From positions 4,308,501 through 4,372,500 of the forward strand of contig NZ_CP020038.1 of the NCBI RefSeq assembly GCF_002157225.2: a stretch of DNA of 64,000 nt. The letters run 5' to 3'. The position numbers and the translations under genes were made by a program. Positions 27,835-37,310 of this stretch are shown here, piece by piece. Under the pieces are notes generated by a model that saw only the letters and a program-made list of their open reading frames with translations, ran no database searches and was not told where the DNA came from. Position 1 is the stretch's first letter. Each line of letters begins with the position of its first letter. Source of the DNA: Agarilytica rhodophyticola. GTDB lineage: Bacteria; Pseudomonadota; Gammaproteobacteria; Pseudomonadales; Cellvibrionaceae.

Positions 27835-27890
27835 TGTATTTTTCCGATGAGTATATTTAGCAAGCGACAATTGTATATTCTAATAATTTC

Positions 27891-28535
27891 TTACAAAGAG
27901 TTTCTTACAAAGTCTCGGTAAGCAGCAATATAAGTACTTGCATTTAACTTAACTTGTTCCAGATTCATTTCAGGAGAAAATAATCCTGAACCCAATCCAA
28001 ACCCATTGGCTCCAGCCGCAATAAATTCACCCATCTGAGCGGGAGCAACACCACCAACAGGAAAGATAGGCATAGTAGGAGGTAATATAGCTTTAACCGC
28101 CTTAATAGCTTTGGGCCCCAGAATATCGGCAGGAAACATCTTTAAGCTATCTGCACCTGCGTAAATAGCCTTGAAAGCTTCTGTAGGAGTATAAAAGCCC
28201 GGCAAAGAATAAAGTGATAGTTTTTTTGTATAACGAATCACTTGTTCATTAGTATTGGGAGAAATAACGATCTTACCACCGGATAAGTGCACTTTATCAA
28301 CTTCTTCATAAGTCAGAACCGTACCGGCTCCTATTAATATTTCTTCCCCCATATATTTATTTAACAAACTTATGCTTTCATATGGTTTGGGTGAATTTAA
28401 CGGCACTTCTATAATAGTAAAGCCCGCATCTTTTATAACAGTAGCAACGTCTAATACACGTTCGGGAGTTACCCCCCTTAAAATCGCAATTAAAGGCAAT
28501 TCTTCGATTGCATCACAAAATGATAAGTCTTTCAT
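27891..28535 (-). CDS. dauD: 2-keto-3-deoxy-6-phosphogalactonate aldolase (DauD-type)
   Basis: This class I aldolase of the KDPG/KHG family has 214 aa. It cleaves KDPGal to pyruvate and glyceraldehyde 3-phosphate. The Schiff-base lysine is K132 in SLKMFPADILGP. Other conserved parts are AILRGVTPE at the N-terminus, IEVPLNSP, IGAGTVLT and IFPVGGVAPAQM (phosphate site). It is 8 bp downstream of the kinase gene and is the last enzyme of the anhydrogalactose route. It could equally be called dgoA-like; the operon context decides for DauD. Confidence 0.86.
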   Translation of the reverse strand: MKDLSFCDAIEELPLIAILRGVTPERVLDVATVIKDAGFTIIEVPLNSPKPYESISLLNKYMGEEILIGAGTVLTYEEVDKVHLSGGKIVISPNTNEQVIRYTKKLSLYSLPGFYTPTEAFKAIYAGADSLKMFPADILGPKAIKAVKAILPPTMPIFPVGGVAPAQMGEFIAAGANGFGLGSGLFSPEMNLEQVKLNASTYIAAYRDFVRNSL

Positions 28536-28543
28536 ATGAATAC

Positions 28544-29533
28544 CTAATACTTAATCAAACCTTCTTGTTCAGCTAACGCAAACATCCCTAAATATGATGC
28601 TTGATAGCCTTCAATACAGACAACTTTAGTAGATACAGATAACATCTCGATCACCTCTCGATACAAGTCGTTAAGCTGTTTACTTCCTATTAGACATACT
28701 GTCGATAAAGCATCTGATTCATATAGTGTTTCCATTACTTCAATACCAATTAGTAAGCCCGATAAAAAACTACTGGCATCAGCTTCTTGAATTTCGTTTA
28801 TTAACATTGTTGTTCGCACACTAAATAATTGATGTAGCATGCCTCCACCACTAGATCGCGCTTGAATAAGACCTTTTTTGAATACTTCAGGGTTTATAAC
28901 TCGAGGTTCGTCAAGTGAAGTGGCACTACGCAAAATACTGTGGCGATCAAGTACATCAAATAGCTCCCCTGTCATGAAGGTGCTACAGTTCAAAATGCAT
29001 GGATTGGAGCCATTAGAAGTATCGACTTGAACCCACTTAGAATGAGTGCCGGGTAAGCAAATAAGTTGAGGAACTGAATTACCACTTCTATCGCCACTTT
29101 TCTGCATTAAATTCAGCCCGCCAAAGGCTTGAATCTCCTCACCTCTCATGAGGTCTACTTGCCCGAAAACAGAACGACCTTTAACACCTGGAGTGATGTA
29201 GATATCCAGATTTTTTTTATTTTCAACTTTAACGATGGACTGAGCTAATTGGGAAGCTTTCACAGGGCAATCGATATAAGAAGTTTCGCACCAACCTTTT
29301 TGGCTACCAATCATACCGCACATGATAATGGCTAGCTTGTTAAATTTTAACCATGGGTTAATGTGGTGATACAAAACTTCTTCCATTTCATTCGGATGCA
29401 ATGATAACACACCAGTATTTGCGCTGACGGTATCTAGTACCTCACTATCGCTATTAAGCAAAAATGCACGGAAATTACTTCCTCCCCAATCAACACAAAT
29501 CAAGGCAGGTAAATCACTTATTTCACTATTCAC
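28544..29533 (-). CDS. dauK: 2-keto-3-deoxygalactonate kinase (DauK-type)
   Basis: This is a 329-aa sugar-acid kinase of the DgoK family. The N-terminal phosphate-binding loop ICVDWGGSNFRAFLLN, MCGMIGSQKGWCE, the segment LICLPGTHSKWVQVD and FMTGELFDVLDRHSIL are typical of 2-dehydro-3-deoxygalactonokinases. It phosphorylates KDGal with ATP to KDPGal. It sits between dauB and dauD, with 47 bp and 8 bp spacings, so it is part of one operon. Confidence 0.87.
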   Translation of the reverse strand: MNSEISDLPALICVDWGGSNFRAFLLNSDSEVLDTVSANTGVLSLHPNEMEEVLYHHINPWLKFNKLAIIMCGMIGSQKGWCETSYIDCPVKASQLAQSIVKVENKKNLDIYITPGVKGRSVFGQVDLMRGEEIQAFGGLNLMQKSGDRSGNSVPQLICLPGTHSKWVQVDTSNGSNPCILNCSTFMTGELFDVLDRHSILRSATSLDEPRVINPEVFKKGLIQARSSGGGMLHQLFSVRTTMLINEIQEADASSFLSGLLIGIEVMETLYESDALSTVCLIGSKQLNDLYREVIEMLSVSTKVVCIEGYQASYLGMFALAEQEGLIKY

Positions 29534-29580
29534 TAGATTAATAATCTCTCTATTAAATATTTTGCTTAATCAGCTATATG

Positions 29581-30738
29581 TCATACTGAAAACCTTTCAA
29601 TGAATTTCATATCAGGTTCAATACCCAGTCCGGGACCTTGGGGTAATGCAACAAATCCATCTTGAGCTTTTACTTGCGGTAAAATATTAAGTGGTGTCGC
29701 AAGCAAATCCTCACGAAAATGGTTAGGCGTCGTATCGTACTCTAACATCGGCTGGGTGGGGTGAGCGGCACCAGGAAAATCAGGTAAAGAAGCGACTAAG
29801 TGTAAATTGGTTGCAACTGCAATAGCAGACCCCCAAACGTGATTAATAATTGGGATAAAGTATGCCTGCGCCATCGCTAGAACTTTTTGATATTGTGTAA
29901 TACCCCCTAAGCCACAAACCTCTGGCTGTAAAACATCAACGCATCGATTTTTAATAAAGTCTCTAAATCCCCATATCGTAAACTCAGCCTCGCCACCGGC
30001 AATATTAATATCAAGTGCTTCGCATAGTTCTCGATAACCTTGATAATCTTCTGGCGCCACGGGTTCTTCGAACCAACTAACACCGAGTTGCTCTAACTCC
30101 CGTCCCAAAGGAATAGCCTCCCTAGTGGTATACGCATGGTTAGCATCGACCATTAATTTTACGTCATTACCGATACTACTGCGCACAGATTCAACCAGCT
30201 TAATATCCTTGTCCACGCCAAGACCTATCTTCATTTTCATAGCCTTGAAGCCTTGCTCGACAATGGACCGGCTTTCACGTTCAAAACGCTCAGCTAAATC
30301 CGGCACACGCTGTAGCATCATGCCGTAACCATATACTTGTATTTGGTCACGAAACGCGCCGCCGAGTAATTGATAAAGTGGTTTATCATAAACTTTACCT
30401 GCGATATCCCATAACGCAATATCAATACCTGACATTGATTGGATCGGCATCCCCTTTTGACCATGATCTCGCACTAAGTTATACACTTTATGCCAGATAA
30501 CTTCTCTATCTAGAGGATCCATTCCCACTATCATTGGACTAATAACTTTTTCGACAATTGTCTTGTTCGCAAAAGCAATGTTGCCACCACCAAAACATTC
30601 ACCCCACCCTGTTATACCGACGTCTGTTCTGACCTCTACAAGATGAGCTGTGCGTTTACTATAGTATTGCTGAGAGTACCCAAGCTCTTCATCTAAATCG
30701 TATTGCAGAACGTGGCTTACAATTTCTATTATCTTCAT
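29581..30738 (-). CDS. dauB: 3,6-anhydro-D-galactonate cycloisomerase (DauB-type, enolase superfamily)
   Basis: This 385-aa member of the mandelate racemase/muconate cycloisomerase family converts anhydrogalactonate to 2-keto-3-deoxygalactonate. Metal ligands are visible: D198 in LMVDANHAY, E224 in WFEEPVAP and E250 in AGGEAEFT. The base KxK lies in AMKMKIGLG and the catalytic His300 in INHVWGSAI. Galactonate dehydratases share the fold, so sequence alone cannot fix the substrate. The neighbouring aldehyde dehydrogenase, which would feed it anhydrogalactonate, points to cycloisomerase. It lies 14 bp downstream of dauA. Confidence 0.8.
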   Translation of the reverse strand: MKIIEIVSHVLQYDLDEELGYSQQYYSKRTAHLVEVRTDVGITGWGECFGGGNIAFANKTIVEKVISPMIVGMDPLDREVIWHKVYNLVRDHGQKGMPIQSMSGIDIALWDIAGKVYDKPLYQLLGGAFRDQIQVYGYGMMLQRVPDLAERFERESRSIVEQGFKAMKMKIGLGVDKDIKLVESVRSSIGNDVKLMVDANHAYTTREAIPLGRELEQLGVSWFEEPVAPEDYQGYRELCEALDINIAGGEAEFTIWGFRDFIKNRCVDVLQPEVCGLGGITQYQKVLAMAQAYFIPIINHVWGSAIAVATNLHLVASLPDFPGAAHPTQPMLEYDTTPNHFREDLLATPLNILPQVKAQDGFVALPQGPGLGIEPDMKFIERFSV

Positions 30739-30752
30739 TACCGGGAATTTCC

Positions 30753-32183
30753 TTAAATAAGTGCCTGAGATATACGCTTTACAGCGAAGTAATCATCAAG
30801 AGCAAGATAAGAGCAGTCGACACCAACACCTGATTGCTTTAAACCACAGTGGGGTAGATCAACAGCATATTTAACGCCGTTAACATGTACCTCACCAAAA
30901 TTTAACTGATTTGCGCAGCGTTCAATTCTTTCTGGATCATGACTGAATATAAAAGATGAAAGTCCAGCATCAGTTGCATTTGCTTTGGCGATAACTTCTT
31001 CCTCATCTCGAAACCTGGAAATACTAACAACAGGCCCAAAGACCTCCTCTCGATAAATTTTCATCGCGGCATTAACGCCGGTTAAAATTGTAGGAGCATA
31101 AAAATATCCGCTACTCATATTTTCTGGGCGCCCTCCACCCAGAAGCATTTCAGCACCATTACTTATCGCATCTTTAACAAGTTCATCGATTCTATTCCAT
31201 GCAGCTTCATCAATGACCGGGCCCATGTCTATATCAGCTGTTTTATCGAAGCCTACTTTGATTAATTTGGTACGTTCAACAATTTTATCAATAAGGGTAT
31301 TTTCTACTTTTGCGTCGACGTAAATACGATTGGGGGCAACACAGATCTGACCTGCATTACTAAATTTGAGACTGCAAATAATATCTGCTGCAAGATCCAG
31401 ATCTGCATCTTCAAAAATCAGTACTGGAGCATTCCCTCCAAGCTCCATTGAATAACGCTTTATCGAAGTTGCACCAGTTTTCATAACATGACGCCCCGTC
31501 GCTGTCGATCCGATTAGTGTCACTAGCGCAGGAATGGTTGAACTAGAAATCTCATCCCCAAGCACTTTATCATCACCACAAACAATATTGACAACACCGG
31601 GAGGTAGATCAATTTCGGAACATATTTGACCAACCGCACATGCCGACAACGGTGTTTTTAAAGAAGGCTTAACGACAATTGGACAACCGGCAGCCATAGC
31701 TGGCCCAAGTTTATAAGCAAGATTAAGTAGTGGGAAATTCCAGGCTAAAAAAGCGGCCGTAACACCAATAGGCACAGACTTTATACTATGGTTATAGGCC
31801 CCATCCGGATCAGCAATTTTCTGAGGCAGCTTGCGTTGAATCTCTGTTGCATAAAAGTCCAAGCAATGAAGTAACATAGAAAAATCATCTAAAGTGCTCG
31901 CCCAACTTTTGCCCATCTCCATATGAATACAATCTCTGAGGTGCTCTTCTCTATCCGCAATTGCGTTACGAAGCCTTTGCATCCACTCTACACGATATTC
32001 AATAGAAGAATTAGACCAAAAGGGAAAGGCTGAATTTGCCGCATCAAGAGCAGCTTTTGCTTCTTTGATTCCACCGCTCTGAACCGTTCCAATGGCTTTT
32101 TGTGTTGCAGGATTGATAATCTCAGTACTTGATTCACATTGAACTAACTCACCATTAATGTAGAGCTGCTTATCAAAATTCAT
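30753..32183 (-). CDS. dauA: 3,6-anhydro-D-galactose dehydrogenase (DauA-type ALDH)
   Basis: This is a 476-aa NAD(P)+ aldehyde dehydrogenase with the family active site intact: catalytic C281 in NAGQICVAPNRIYV and general base E247 in MELGGNAPVLIFED. The cofactor-binding LAWNFPLLNLAYKLGPAMAA segment is also present. It heads an operon with a cycloisomerase, a KDGal kinase, an aldolase and a transporter. This is exactly the set known for D-anhydrogalactose from carrageenan. The L-anhydrogalactose route from agar would need extra redox enzymes, which are absent. The conserved operator lies 75 bp upstream. Confidence 0.82.
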   Translation of the reverse strand: MNFDKQLYINGELVQCESSTEIINPATQKAIGTVQSGGIKEAKAALDAANSAFPFWSNSSIEYRVEWMQRLRNAIADREEHLRDCIHMEMGKSWASTLDDFSMLLHCLDFYATEIQRKLPQKIADPDGAYNHSIKSVPIGVTAAFLAWNFPLLNLAYKLGPAMAAGCPIVVKPSLKTPLSACAVGQICSEIDLPPGVVNIVCGDDKVLGDEISSSTIPALVTLIGSTATGRHVMKTGATSIKRYSMELGGNAPVLIFEDADLDLAADIICSLKFSNAGQICVAPNRIYVDAKVENTLIDKIVERTKLIKVGFDKTADIDMGPVIDEAAWNRIDELVKDAISNGAEMLLGGGRPENMSSGYFYAPTILTGVNAAMKIYREEVFGPVVSISRFRDEEEVIAKANATDAGLSSFIFSHDPERIERCANQLNFGEVHVNGVKYAVDLPHCGLKQSGVGVDCSYLALDDYFAVKRISQALI

Positions 32184-32257
32184 ATCTATTTGCTCTTATT
32201 TATCTCGATTCTTTACAAGGTATAAAGCGATATTTTTATTTTTACTAAGACCAATAT

Positions 32258-32272
32258 AAACATATGATGTTT
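32258..32272 (-). promoter_or_regulatory. Locus-wide operator, copy 2 (dau operon)
   Basis: The 15-mer AAACATCATATGTTT is on the minus strand, 75 bp upstream of the dauA ATG. It is identical to the other four copies, including the asymmetric CAT spacer. Confidence 0.87.
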
Positions 32273-32499
32273 CAAAAGACAATATGTTTTACATGAGTAT
32301 CTATACATATAATCGACTTAAGAGTGGCAACCATGTCGACATAAGAAGGAAAAAGTATCGACGAAACCTCAATATTTACCAGATCAATACGCCTTGAAAG
32401 AGCTTTTTATCACAATATGGTTATATAGAAAGCTGATCATATTCCCCAAGCGCTTATTTTTTAATCTACGAGAGCGATTTAATATGCTATTGCCCATCA

Positions 32500-32514
32500 A
32501 AACATCATATGTTT
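32500..32514 (+). promoter_or_regulatory. Locus-wide operator, copy 3 (TonB receptor)
   Basis: The 15-mer AAACATCATATGTTT is on the plus strand, 175 bp upstream of the TonB-dependent receptor ATG. It has the opposite orientation to copy 2, as expected for a divergent unit. Confidence 0.85.
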
Positions 32515-32689
32515 AAATAAATAATATGAACTGCTCAATACGATAATTATAAATGAGAAGTATCCAATCGTAGCTTTTCCAACTGCCTAGATAACCTATA
32601 GCTTGTTTAGTCCGCAGAATGAACGGGAGCGTTCACGTCCAAAACAATTCGCAATATAAAAGTAGAGAAAGATCTAACGGGGTAAATGC

Positions 32690-35215
32690 ATGCCAAATTA
32701 TAATAATCGACAAAAAATCTTGGCTCTAGCCGGATCATTTCTATCAGTCATTACCGTCACATCAAAGGCTCAAGAGGACAGGAATACGATAGAAACCGAA
32801 GAAATCATCATTGTAAATACGCAAAAACGAGATCAGGCCCTTAAAGAAGTGCCCGCCTCGGTACAGGTATTAAAAGGAGATATTATCGAACAGTTTGCTG
32901 TAGAAAACGGTTTTGACTTGGTGAAATACCTTCCAGGCTTTGGTATTGACGACAGCACAGAAATACGTACAACAACTCTCAAAACCCGTGGAATTGGGAC
33001 TTTTACTAATTCTATTGGTCTGCAATCATCTAATTTAGTGGTGATAGATGGTGAAGTATTACCGCGACAATCCATGCTCAATTTAACGGTTACGGATATT
33101 GAACGTGTCGAAGCTTTACGTGGTCCACAGGGGACATTATTTGGGCAAAATACTTCCACGGGCCTCATTCATTACGTCACTAAAAAACCTGTCTTGGAGG
33201 AGCTAACTGGTCGTATACGTTTTGAGGCAACAGAATATAGTGGTCGAGATGTTAGAGCCCATGTGAACTTGCCCATTACAGATCAGTTGGCGGCAAGGAT
33301 AAATCTGCAACACGGTCAAGTGGATGGCTGGATTCGCAATACCATGCCCGGCGAGGAGGATAATGATATTGGTGAAGAAGAACGGTTCGGCGTTCGAGGT
33401 CAGCTCCTGTTCGATAATAGCGAAGATTTGGACATATTGATGCGCATAGAGTACTCAGAAAGGGATACAAACTGTTGTGCATTTACTCGTATTGGAGGCA
33501 TCAACCCCGACTTTGGTCCAAATCCAATTATTCTTGTTAACGACGATGGCTCTATACAAGGTACGAGTTACAACCGTATTAATCCCGAATTATCTTTTGA
33601 AGATGCTGGCCGTCCGGTTACTGCACGAAATGCGGAAGCTAACTTTGGCACCACAGAAAACTTCGGCACATCTATCGCATCCAACTATCAAATTAGTGAC
33701 GCTTTAACACTTTCATACAACGGTAGTTACCGTGATTTCGAATTAGTTAACAGTTCAGGTTTTTTTACTGTTAACTTTCCTGTTGAACGTTCTGCCTTCG
33801 GTGGTAACGAAACGGTAGAAGTTATTCAGCAAGAGCTTAGGCTAAGCTCCTTTGGAAATGAAAAACTCGATTGGATAGTGGGATTATTTTACCACGATAC
33901 CGATGGACAGCGTTCAGAAACGCGAGACGGCTGTATAGCAGGAAGACGTGGCTTGATCGAAAATGGCGAGCTGGCAGGCTGCTACACCGGCGCGTCTACC
34001 GATACATTTTTGGCAAACTTGCGAGATACTGGTATTGACGACCGTTCCCTACTGGTTCCAGGACGCTTATTGAATGGTGGAGACTTTACGACTAACTTCG
34101 AAAATTTCGCTATTTTTGGACAGTTAGAATATCAATTAACTTCTAAGTTTGATGCCACTTTTGGTTTTAGGTTTTTAAAAGAAAATGGCTCGGCAAGTTT
34201 TTCTCGAACTGTTCTTAATACACCATCAACAGGTGTTGGCCTAGATAGCTTCCAAGAAGTATTAGCATTGGCGCAAACTGACTCATCGTTAATAGTTAAT
34301 CAAACTGCGCCAACAGTTTTTTCAGATTCCGACGAGCACTTTATTTACAAAGCCGTTCTCGGTTATGACTTTAGTGATGATATTCGAGGTTATATTAATT
34401 ATTCCACTGGATACAAAGGGTCATCTTATTTCGTTACAACAAATACAGACCCTGCTGAAGCTGACAATTTCCCTACCGCTCCAGAGCAATCGACCAACTT
34501 TGAAGTCGGCTTGCGAAGCGGTTTTTTCGACAATCAATTTTTATTTAACTTCACTTACTTCGATATGTCTGTAGAAGACTATCAAGTTAGAGCTGTGCGT
34601 ATTCTTGACGAAGATAACGGCAATGTATTTGCTGGCTTTGTCAACGCGGAAGAAGCAAGATCAACTGGTGTCGAACTCGATTTACTATGGAAAATTACCA
34701 ATAACACAATCCTAACTGCAAGCTATACAAATTTTGATGCGAGATTTGAGGATTTCGCTAATGCACCGGTTAACTGCCCTCGTTTAGGCGACGATAGATC
34801 AGGCGGCACGCTTGCAGACCGATGCTCTATTATCGCTGGCGCTAATCGTTTAGATCAAACAGGCTTACCATTTCCCAATAACGCGGAGGAACAATTCTTA
34901 GGTAGTATCAAGCAGCACTTTGATATTAACGGTAATTGGCAAGCTGATATGACCGCTCTATGGCGCTACAATAGTGAAGCGACGCAAACAGTGAATGAAA
35001 TTGCTTTTCAACAGGCATCGAATCCATCGAACAGCATATGGGATTTATATTTTAATATCAACGAAAATAACCTGGGTTTTAGTCTATTTATAAAAAATGT
35101 TTTCGATAAAGAGTACACTACTCGGAGGAACACCAACACTCTAGGCTTCGGGTCAGGTTTCTTCCCTCGTGACTGGACACGCTTTGTCGGCGGCAGTGTC
35201 CAATATTCCTTCTAA
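32690..35215 (+). CDS. TonB-dependent outer-membrane receptor
   Basis: This 841-aa outer-membrane transporter probably imports carrageenan oligosaccharides. A signal peptide (about 27 residues, ending SKA) is followed by a TonB-box-like EEIIIVNTQKR. The plug domain shows LKEVPASVQVLKG and RVEALRGPQGTLFGQNTSTG. The 22-strand barrel ends in the terminal-aromatic pattern VGGSVQYSF. Several extracellular-loop cysteines occur (NCCAFTR, DGCIAGRR, AGCYTG). It is transcribed alone from its own operator copy, divergently from dauA. No SusD-like partner is present, as expected for Gammaproteobacteria. Confidence 0.93.
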   Translation: MPNYNNRQKILALAGSFLSVITVTSKAQEDRNTIETEEIIIVNTQKRDQALKEVPASVQVLKGDIIEQFAVENGFDLVKYLPGFGIDDSTEIRTTTLKTRGIGTFTNSIGLQSSNLVVIDGEVLPRQSMLNLTVTDIERVEALRGPQGTLFGQNTSTGLIHYVTKKPVLEELTGRIRFEATEYSGRDVRAHVNLPITDQLAARINLQHGQVDGWIRNTMPGEEDNDIGEEERFGVRGQLLFDNSEDLDILMRIEYSERDTNCCAFTRIGGINPDFGPNPIILVNDDGSIQGTSYNRINPELSFEDAGRPVTARNAEANFGTTENFGTSIASNYQISDALTLSYNGSYRDFELVNSSGFFTVNFPVERSAFGGNETVEVIQQELRLSSFGNEKLDWIVGLFYHDTDGQRSETRDGCIAGRRGLIENGELAGCYTGASTDTFLANLRDTGIDDRSLLVPGRLLNGGDFTTNFENFAIFGQLEYQLTSKFDATFGFRFLKENGSASFSRTVLNTPSTGVGLDSFQEVLALAQTDSSLIVNQTAPTVFSDSDEHFIYKAVLGYDFSDDIRGYINYSTGYKGSSYFVTTNTDPAEADNFPTAPEQSTNFEVGLRSGFFDNQFLFNFTYFDMSVEDYQVRAVRILDEDNGNVFAGFVNAEEARSTGVELDLLWKITNNTILTASYTNFDARFEDFANAPVNCPRLGDDRSGGTLADRCSIIAGANRLDQTGLPFPNNAEEQFLGSIKQHFDINGNWQADMTALWRYNSEATQTVNEIAFQQASNPSNSIWDLYFNINENNLGFSLFIKNVFDKEYTTRRNTNTLGFGSGFFPRDWTRFVGGSVQYSF

Positions 35216-35742
35216 ATACAAGAAAATCAGGTGTAGATAAAAGCATCTCATCTTGTATATTCAAAAAAGAGTATTCAAGGATAGAAACTCTTTTCAAAAT
35301 AATACTTAAGTTCCTAGCAATTTCATTTTCCTATACAAAAAACGCGTTAGATATTAATGATTATAAAAATTTAAAAATATCGAAAGCAGCGCTATTTAAT
35401 CAACAAATTAATTTATATTTAATTACCATTTTTATTTTTCCTACAAATTTTATTTTAAATAAATTCGGCACAATAAACCCTATCAAACTCATTAGCATTC
35501 ATTTTTTTTAATACCGTAATTTAAGTTACTTCTTAGCAACAAAAAAAGAGACGACACAAATTATTTAAAAAAAAACGGTTGTATCGGATTAACACGAACC
35601 CGACCAGGACAAATGCTAAAAACATCACACTATAAACATATTATATTTTTAAACATCATATGTTTATGTAGAATAAACACGCGTTTTATCTTTTATCCAA
35701 ACAATCTACGCAAAAACTTAAACCCTCAACGGATAAATAAAA
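35216..35742. other. Very AT-rich intergenic region before the beta-helix enzyme
   Basis: This 527-bp region has long A/T runs and no ORF above noise. It carries operator copy 4 at 35651-35665, preceded by a degenerate half-copy (AAACATATTAT, about 35635-35645). I see no clear terminator for the TonB receptor gene. Confidence 0.55.
35651..35665 (+). promoter_or_regulatory. Locus-wide operator, copy 4 (beta-helix enzyme)
   Basis: The 15-mer AAACATCATATGTTT lies 77 bp upstream of the beta-helix gene, in sense orientation. It is identical to the other copies. Confidence 0.87.
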
Positions 35743-37122
35743 ATGAAAATAAAAATTTTTTCTCGTGTGAATACTCATAAAAAAATATCAAGCCAATCTT
35801 CCTTTCCCAATATTAAATATATACGTAAAGCTATTACCGGCTTAGCACTTTTAGGTGCCAGTTTTATCTCCCACGCCGATAGCATAGGTAACCAAGGCGG
35901 GTTTTTTAGCAATAACATAAGCGGTTCTAGCGAAGTTGTTAGAGCTACCGGAAACGCCACAGTATTACTCCAACAAGCCATCGATCGTGCATCTCAAAAA
36001 CAAGGAGGCGGAGTCGTAATATTACGAGGTGATGACATAACACTTGGCCAAATCGAAATGAAATCAAATGTGCGTTTAGAAATACAATCTGGCGCGACAT
36101 TAAAAATGGCAAGTAGAGTTCTATTTAATTTAGGTCGTAATGGCCTAGGGCCGCGCAATCCTCGACTTCGCAACGTTGAAATCACATCGACAGGCCAAGG
36201 GCGTTTCACCATCGATGTAAATAAAAGCCAAATATTTCAAAATGCCATTCCCGTAAGAGTCGGATATGTAAGAAATTTCGCTTTATCTAATTTTAATATC
36301 GATGACAACTACACTATTTTTCCCTCTATATTTATGGTGGCAGATAGCGACGATAGACGAGTGCCTAATAATTTAACCTACTCAAGAGTTCCCGAAAAAG
36401 GAGTTGTACAAAATATTACTGCAACAAACGTAGCAACAGGTTATGCACTAATTCAATTGTTTAGCGGTAAAAGAATGTTACTCAGAGATTTGGATGCTAC
36501 AGGAGGGCTTACCATTCGGCTAGAACCAGGCAGTGGTCGACCAAGTGATTTCCTCAATCAAGCAGGCCCTAGAGTAGGAAATATTGAAGATATCCGCATG
36601 GAAAATATTCATAACCGAGAAGGCATGGCTGCCATCTTCTTAAAACCTCATGAGAAAATATGTACCGGTATTTTCGGTAGAAACATAACAGCAACTGATA
36701 GTGCCTTCGCCATACTTACAAATTCCAGTGATTCCAATAGTTTCACTCGTGGAACATTTGAACAGACAGCCTTCTCTTCTCCTATTAGATTGACACAAAC
36801 AAATGATTTAGCACTAGCAGATATCGGTGCTTCGTCACAATACTTTGTGGTACCAAGTGAGCGCATTGGTCGCACTAGAATCGCAGACTTTCCGCGAGAT
36901 CCATCAGGAAGAAGATGGCATACAAAACCAATAGCCCCAGTGTTGTTAGCCTCTTCATTAAATGCTAACGATGCAGGACCAAGAGAAAAAGGCCGTTTCA
37001 ACATCACGATAAATGGAGTACCAACAACACGAGGTAACCTAGAAAGCAATACAAAAATTCTATATCGAGAAAATGCAATTCGACTAAATGGCAGCGAAGC
37101 TACGCAGTGGATAGAACGATAG
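35743..37122 (+). CDS. Secreted right-handed beta-helix protein, candidate iota-carrageenase (GH82-like)
   Basis: The 459-aa product has a long basic n-region and a signal peptide ending SHA (about residue 45). The mature part is built of short beta-helix turns: GGGVVILRGDDITLGQIEMK, NVRLEIQSGATLK, RNVEITSTGQG, then NIEDIRMENIHNREG. The segment GGLTIRLEPGSGR (E261) sits where GH82 enzymes place a catalytic ExD motif in a similar context, but here the second acid is not at +2. Length and context suit GH82, but a pectate-lyase-fold lyase is also possible. It is monocistronic, with operator copy 4 upstream and a terminator downstream. Confidence 0.55.
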   Translation: MKIKIFSRVNTHKKISSQSSFPNIKYIRKAITGLALLGASFISHADSIGNQGGFFSNNISGSSEVVRATGNATVLLQQAIDRASQKQGGGVVILRGDDITLGQIEMKSNVRLEIQSGATLKMASRVLFNLGRNGLGPRNPRLRNVEITSTGQGRFTIDVNKSQIFQNAIPVRVGYVRNFALSNFNIDDNYTIFPSIFMVADSDDRRVPNNLTYSRVPEKGVVQNITATNVATGYALIQLFSGKRMLLRDLDATGGLTIRLEPGSGRPSDFLNQAGPRVGNIEDIRMENIHNREGMAAIFLKPHEKICTGIFGRNITATDSAFAILTNSSDSNSFTRGTFEQTAFSSPIRLTQTNDLALADIGASSQYFVVPSERIGRTRIADFPRDPSGRRWHTKPIAPVLLASSLNANDAGPREKGRFNITINGVPTTRGNLESNTKILYRENAIRLNGSEATQWIER

Positions 37123-37129
37123 TTTTTGT

Positions 37130-37162
37130 GGTGGGAGGTTTGTGAGCCCTCCTGCCTTTTTT
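37130..37162 (+). terminator. Terminator of the beta-helix gene
   Basis: A 9-bp stem (GGTGGGAGG / CCTCCTGCC, two G-U pairs) with a 9-nt loop is followed by TTTTTT. It begins 7 bp after the stop codon. Confidence 0.8.
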
Positions 37163-37310
37163 AAGTTTATATTTAAAATGTAATTACCAACCAGCGAAGA
37201 AAGGTTTCATTATATTTTTTCCCTACTGCATTAATTTCGACGAGATAAAAGGTACCTGATTTATAAAAGCAATATAAATATTTATTTCATAACCAAAAAG
37301 GTAACAAGCA

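Larger units (their letters stand above)
32184..32689. other. Divergent promoter region dauA / TonB receptor
   Basis: This 506-bp AT-rich region carries two operator copies, one facing each side (32258-32272 and 32500-32514). A half-site-like AATATGTTTTACAT follows the first. No ORF is seen. Confidence 0.6.

Noticed and set aside
28544-30738. Galactonate (De Ley-Doudoroff) pathway instead of the anhydrogalactose pathway
   Set aside because: Kinase and aldolase would fit, but the adjacent aldehyde dehydrogenase, GH127, GH16 and sulfatases fit anhydrogalactose better. Sequence alone cannot exclude it.
32184-32689. SusD-like or second receptor gene near the TonB receptor
   Set aside because: No ORF exists in this interval, and Gammaproteobacteria normally lack SusD.
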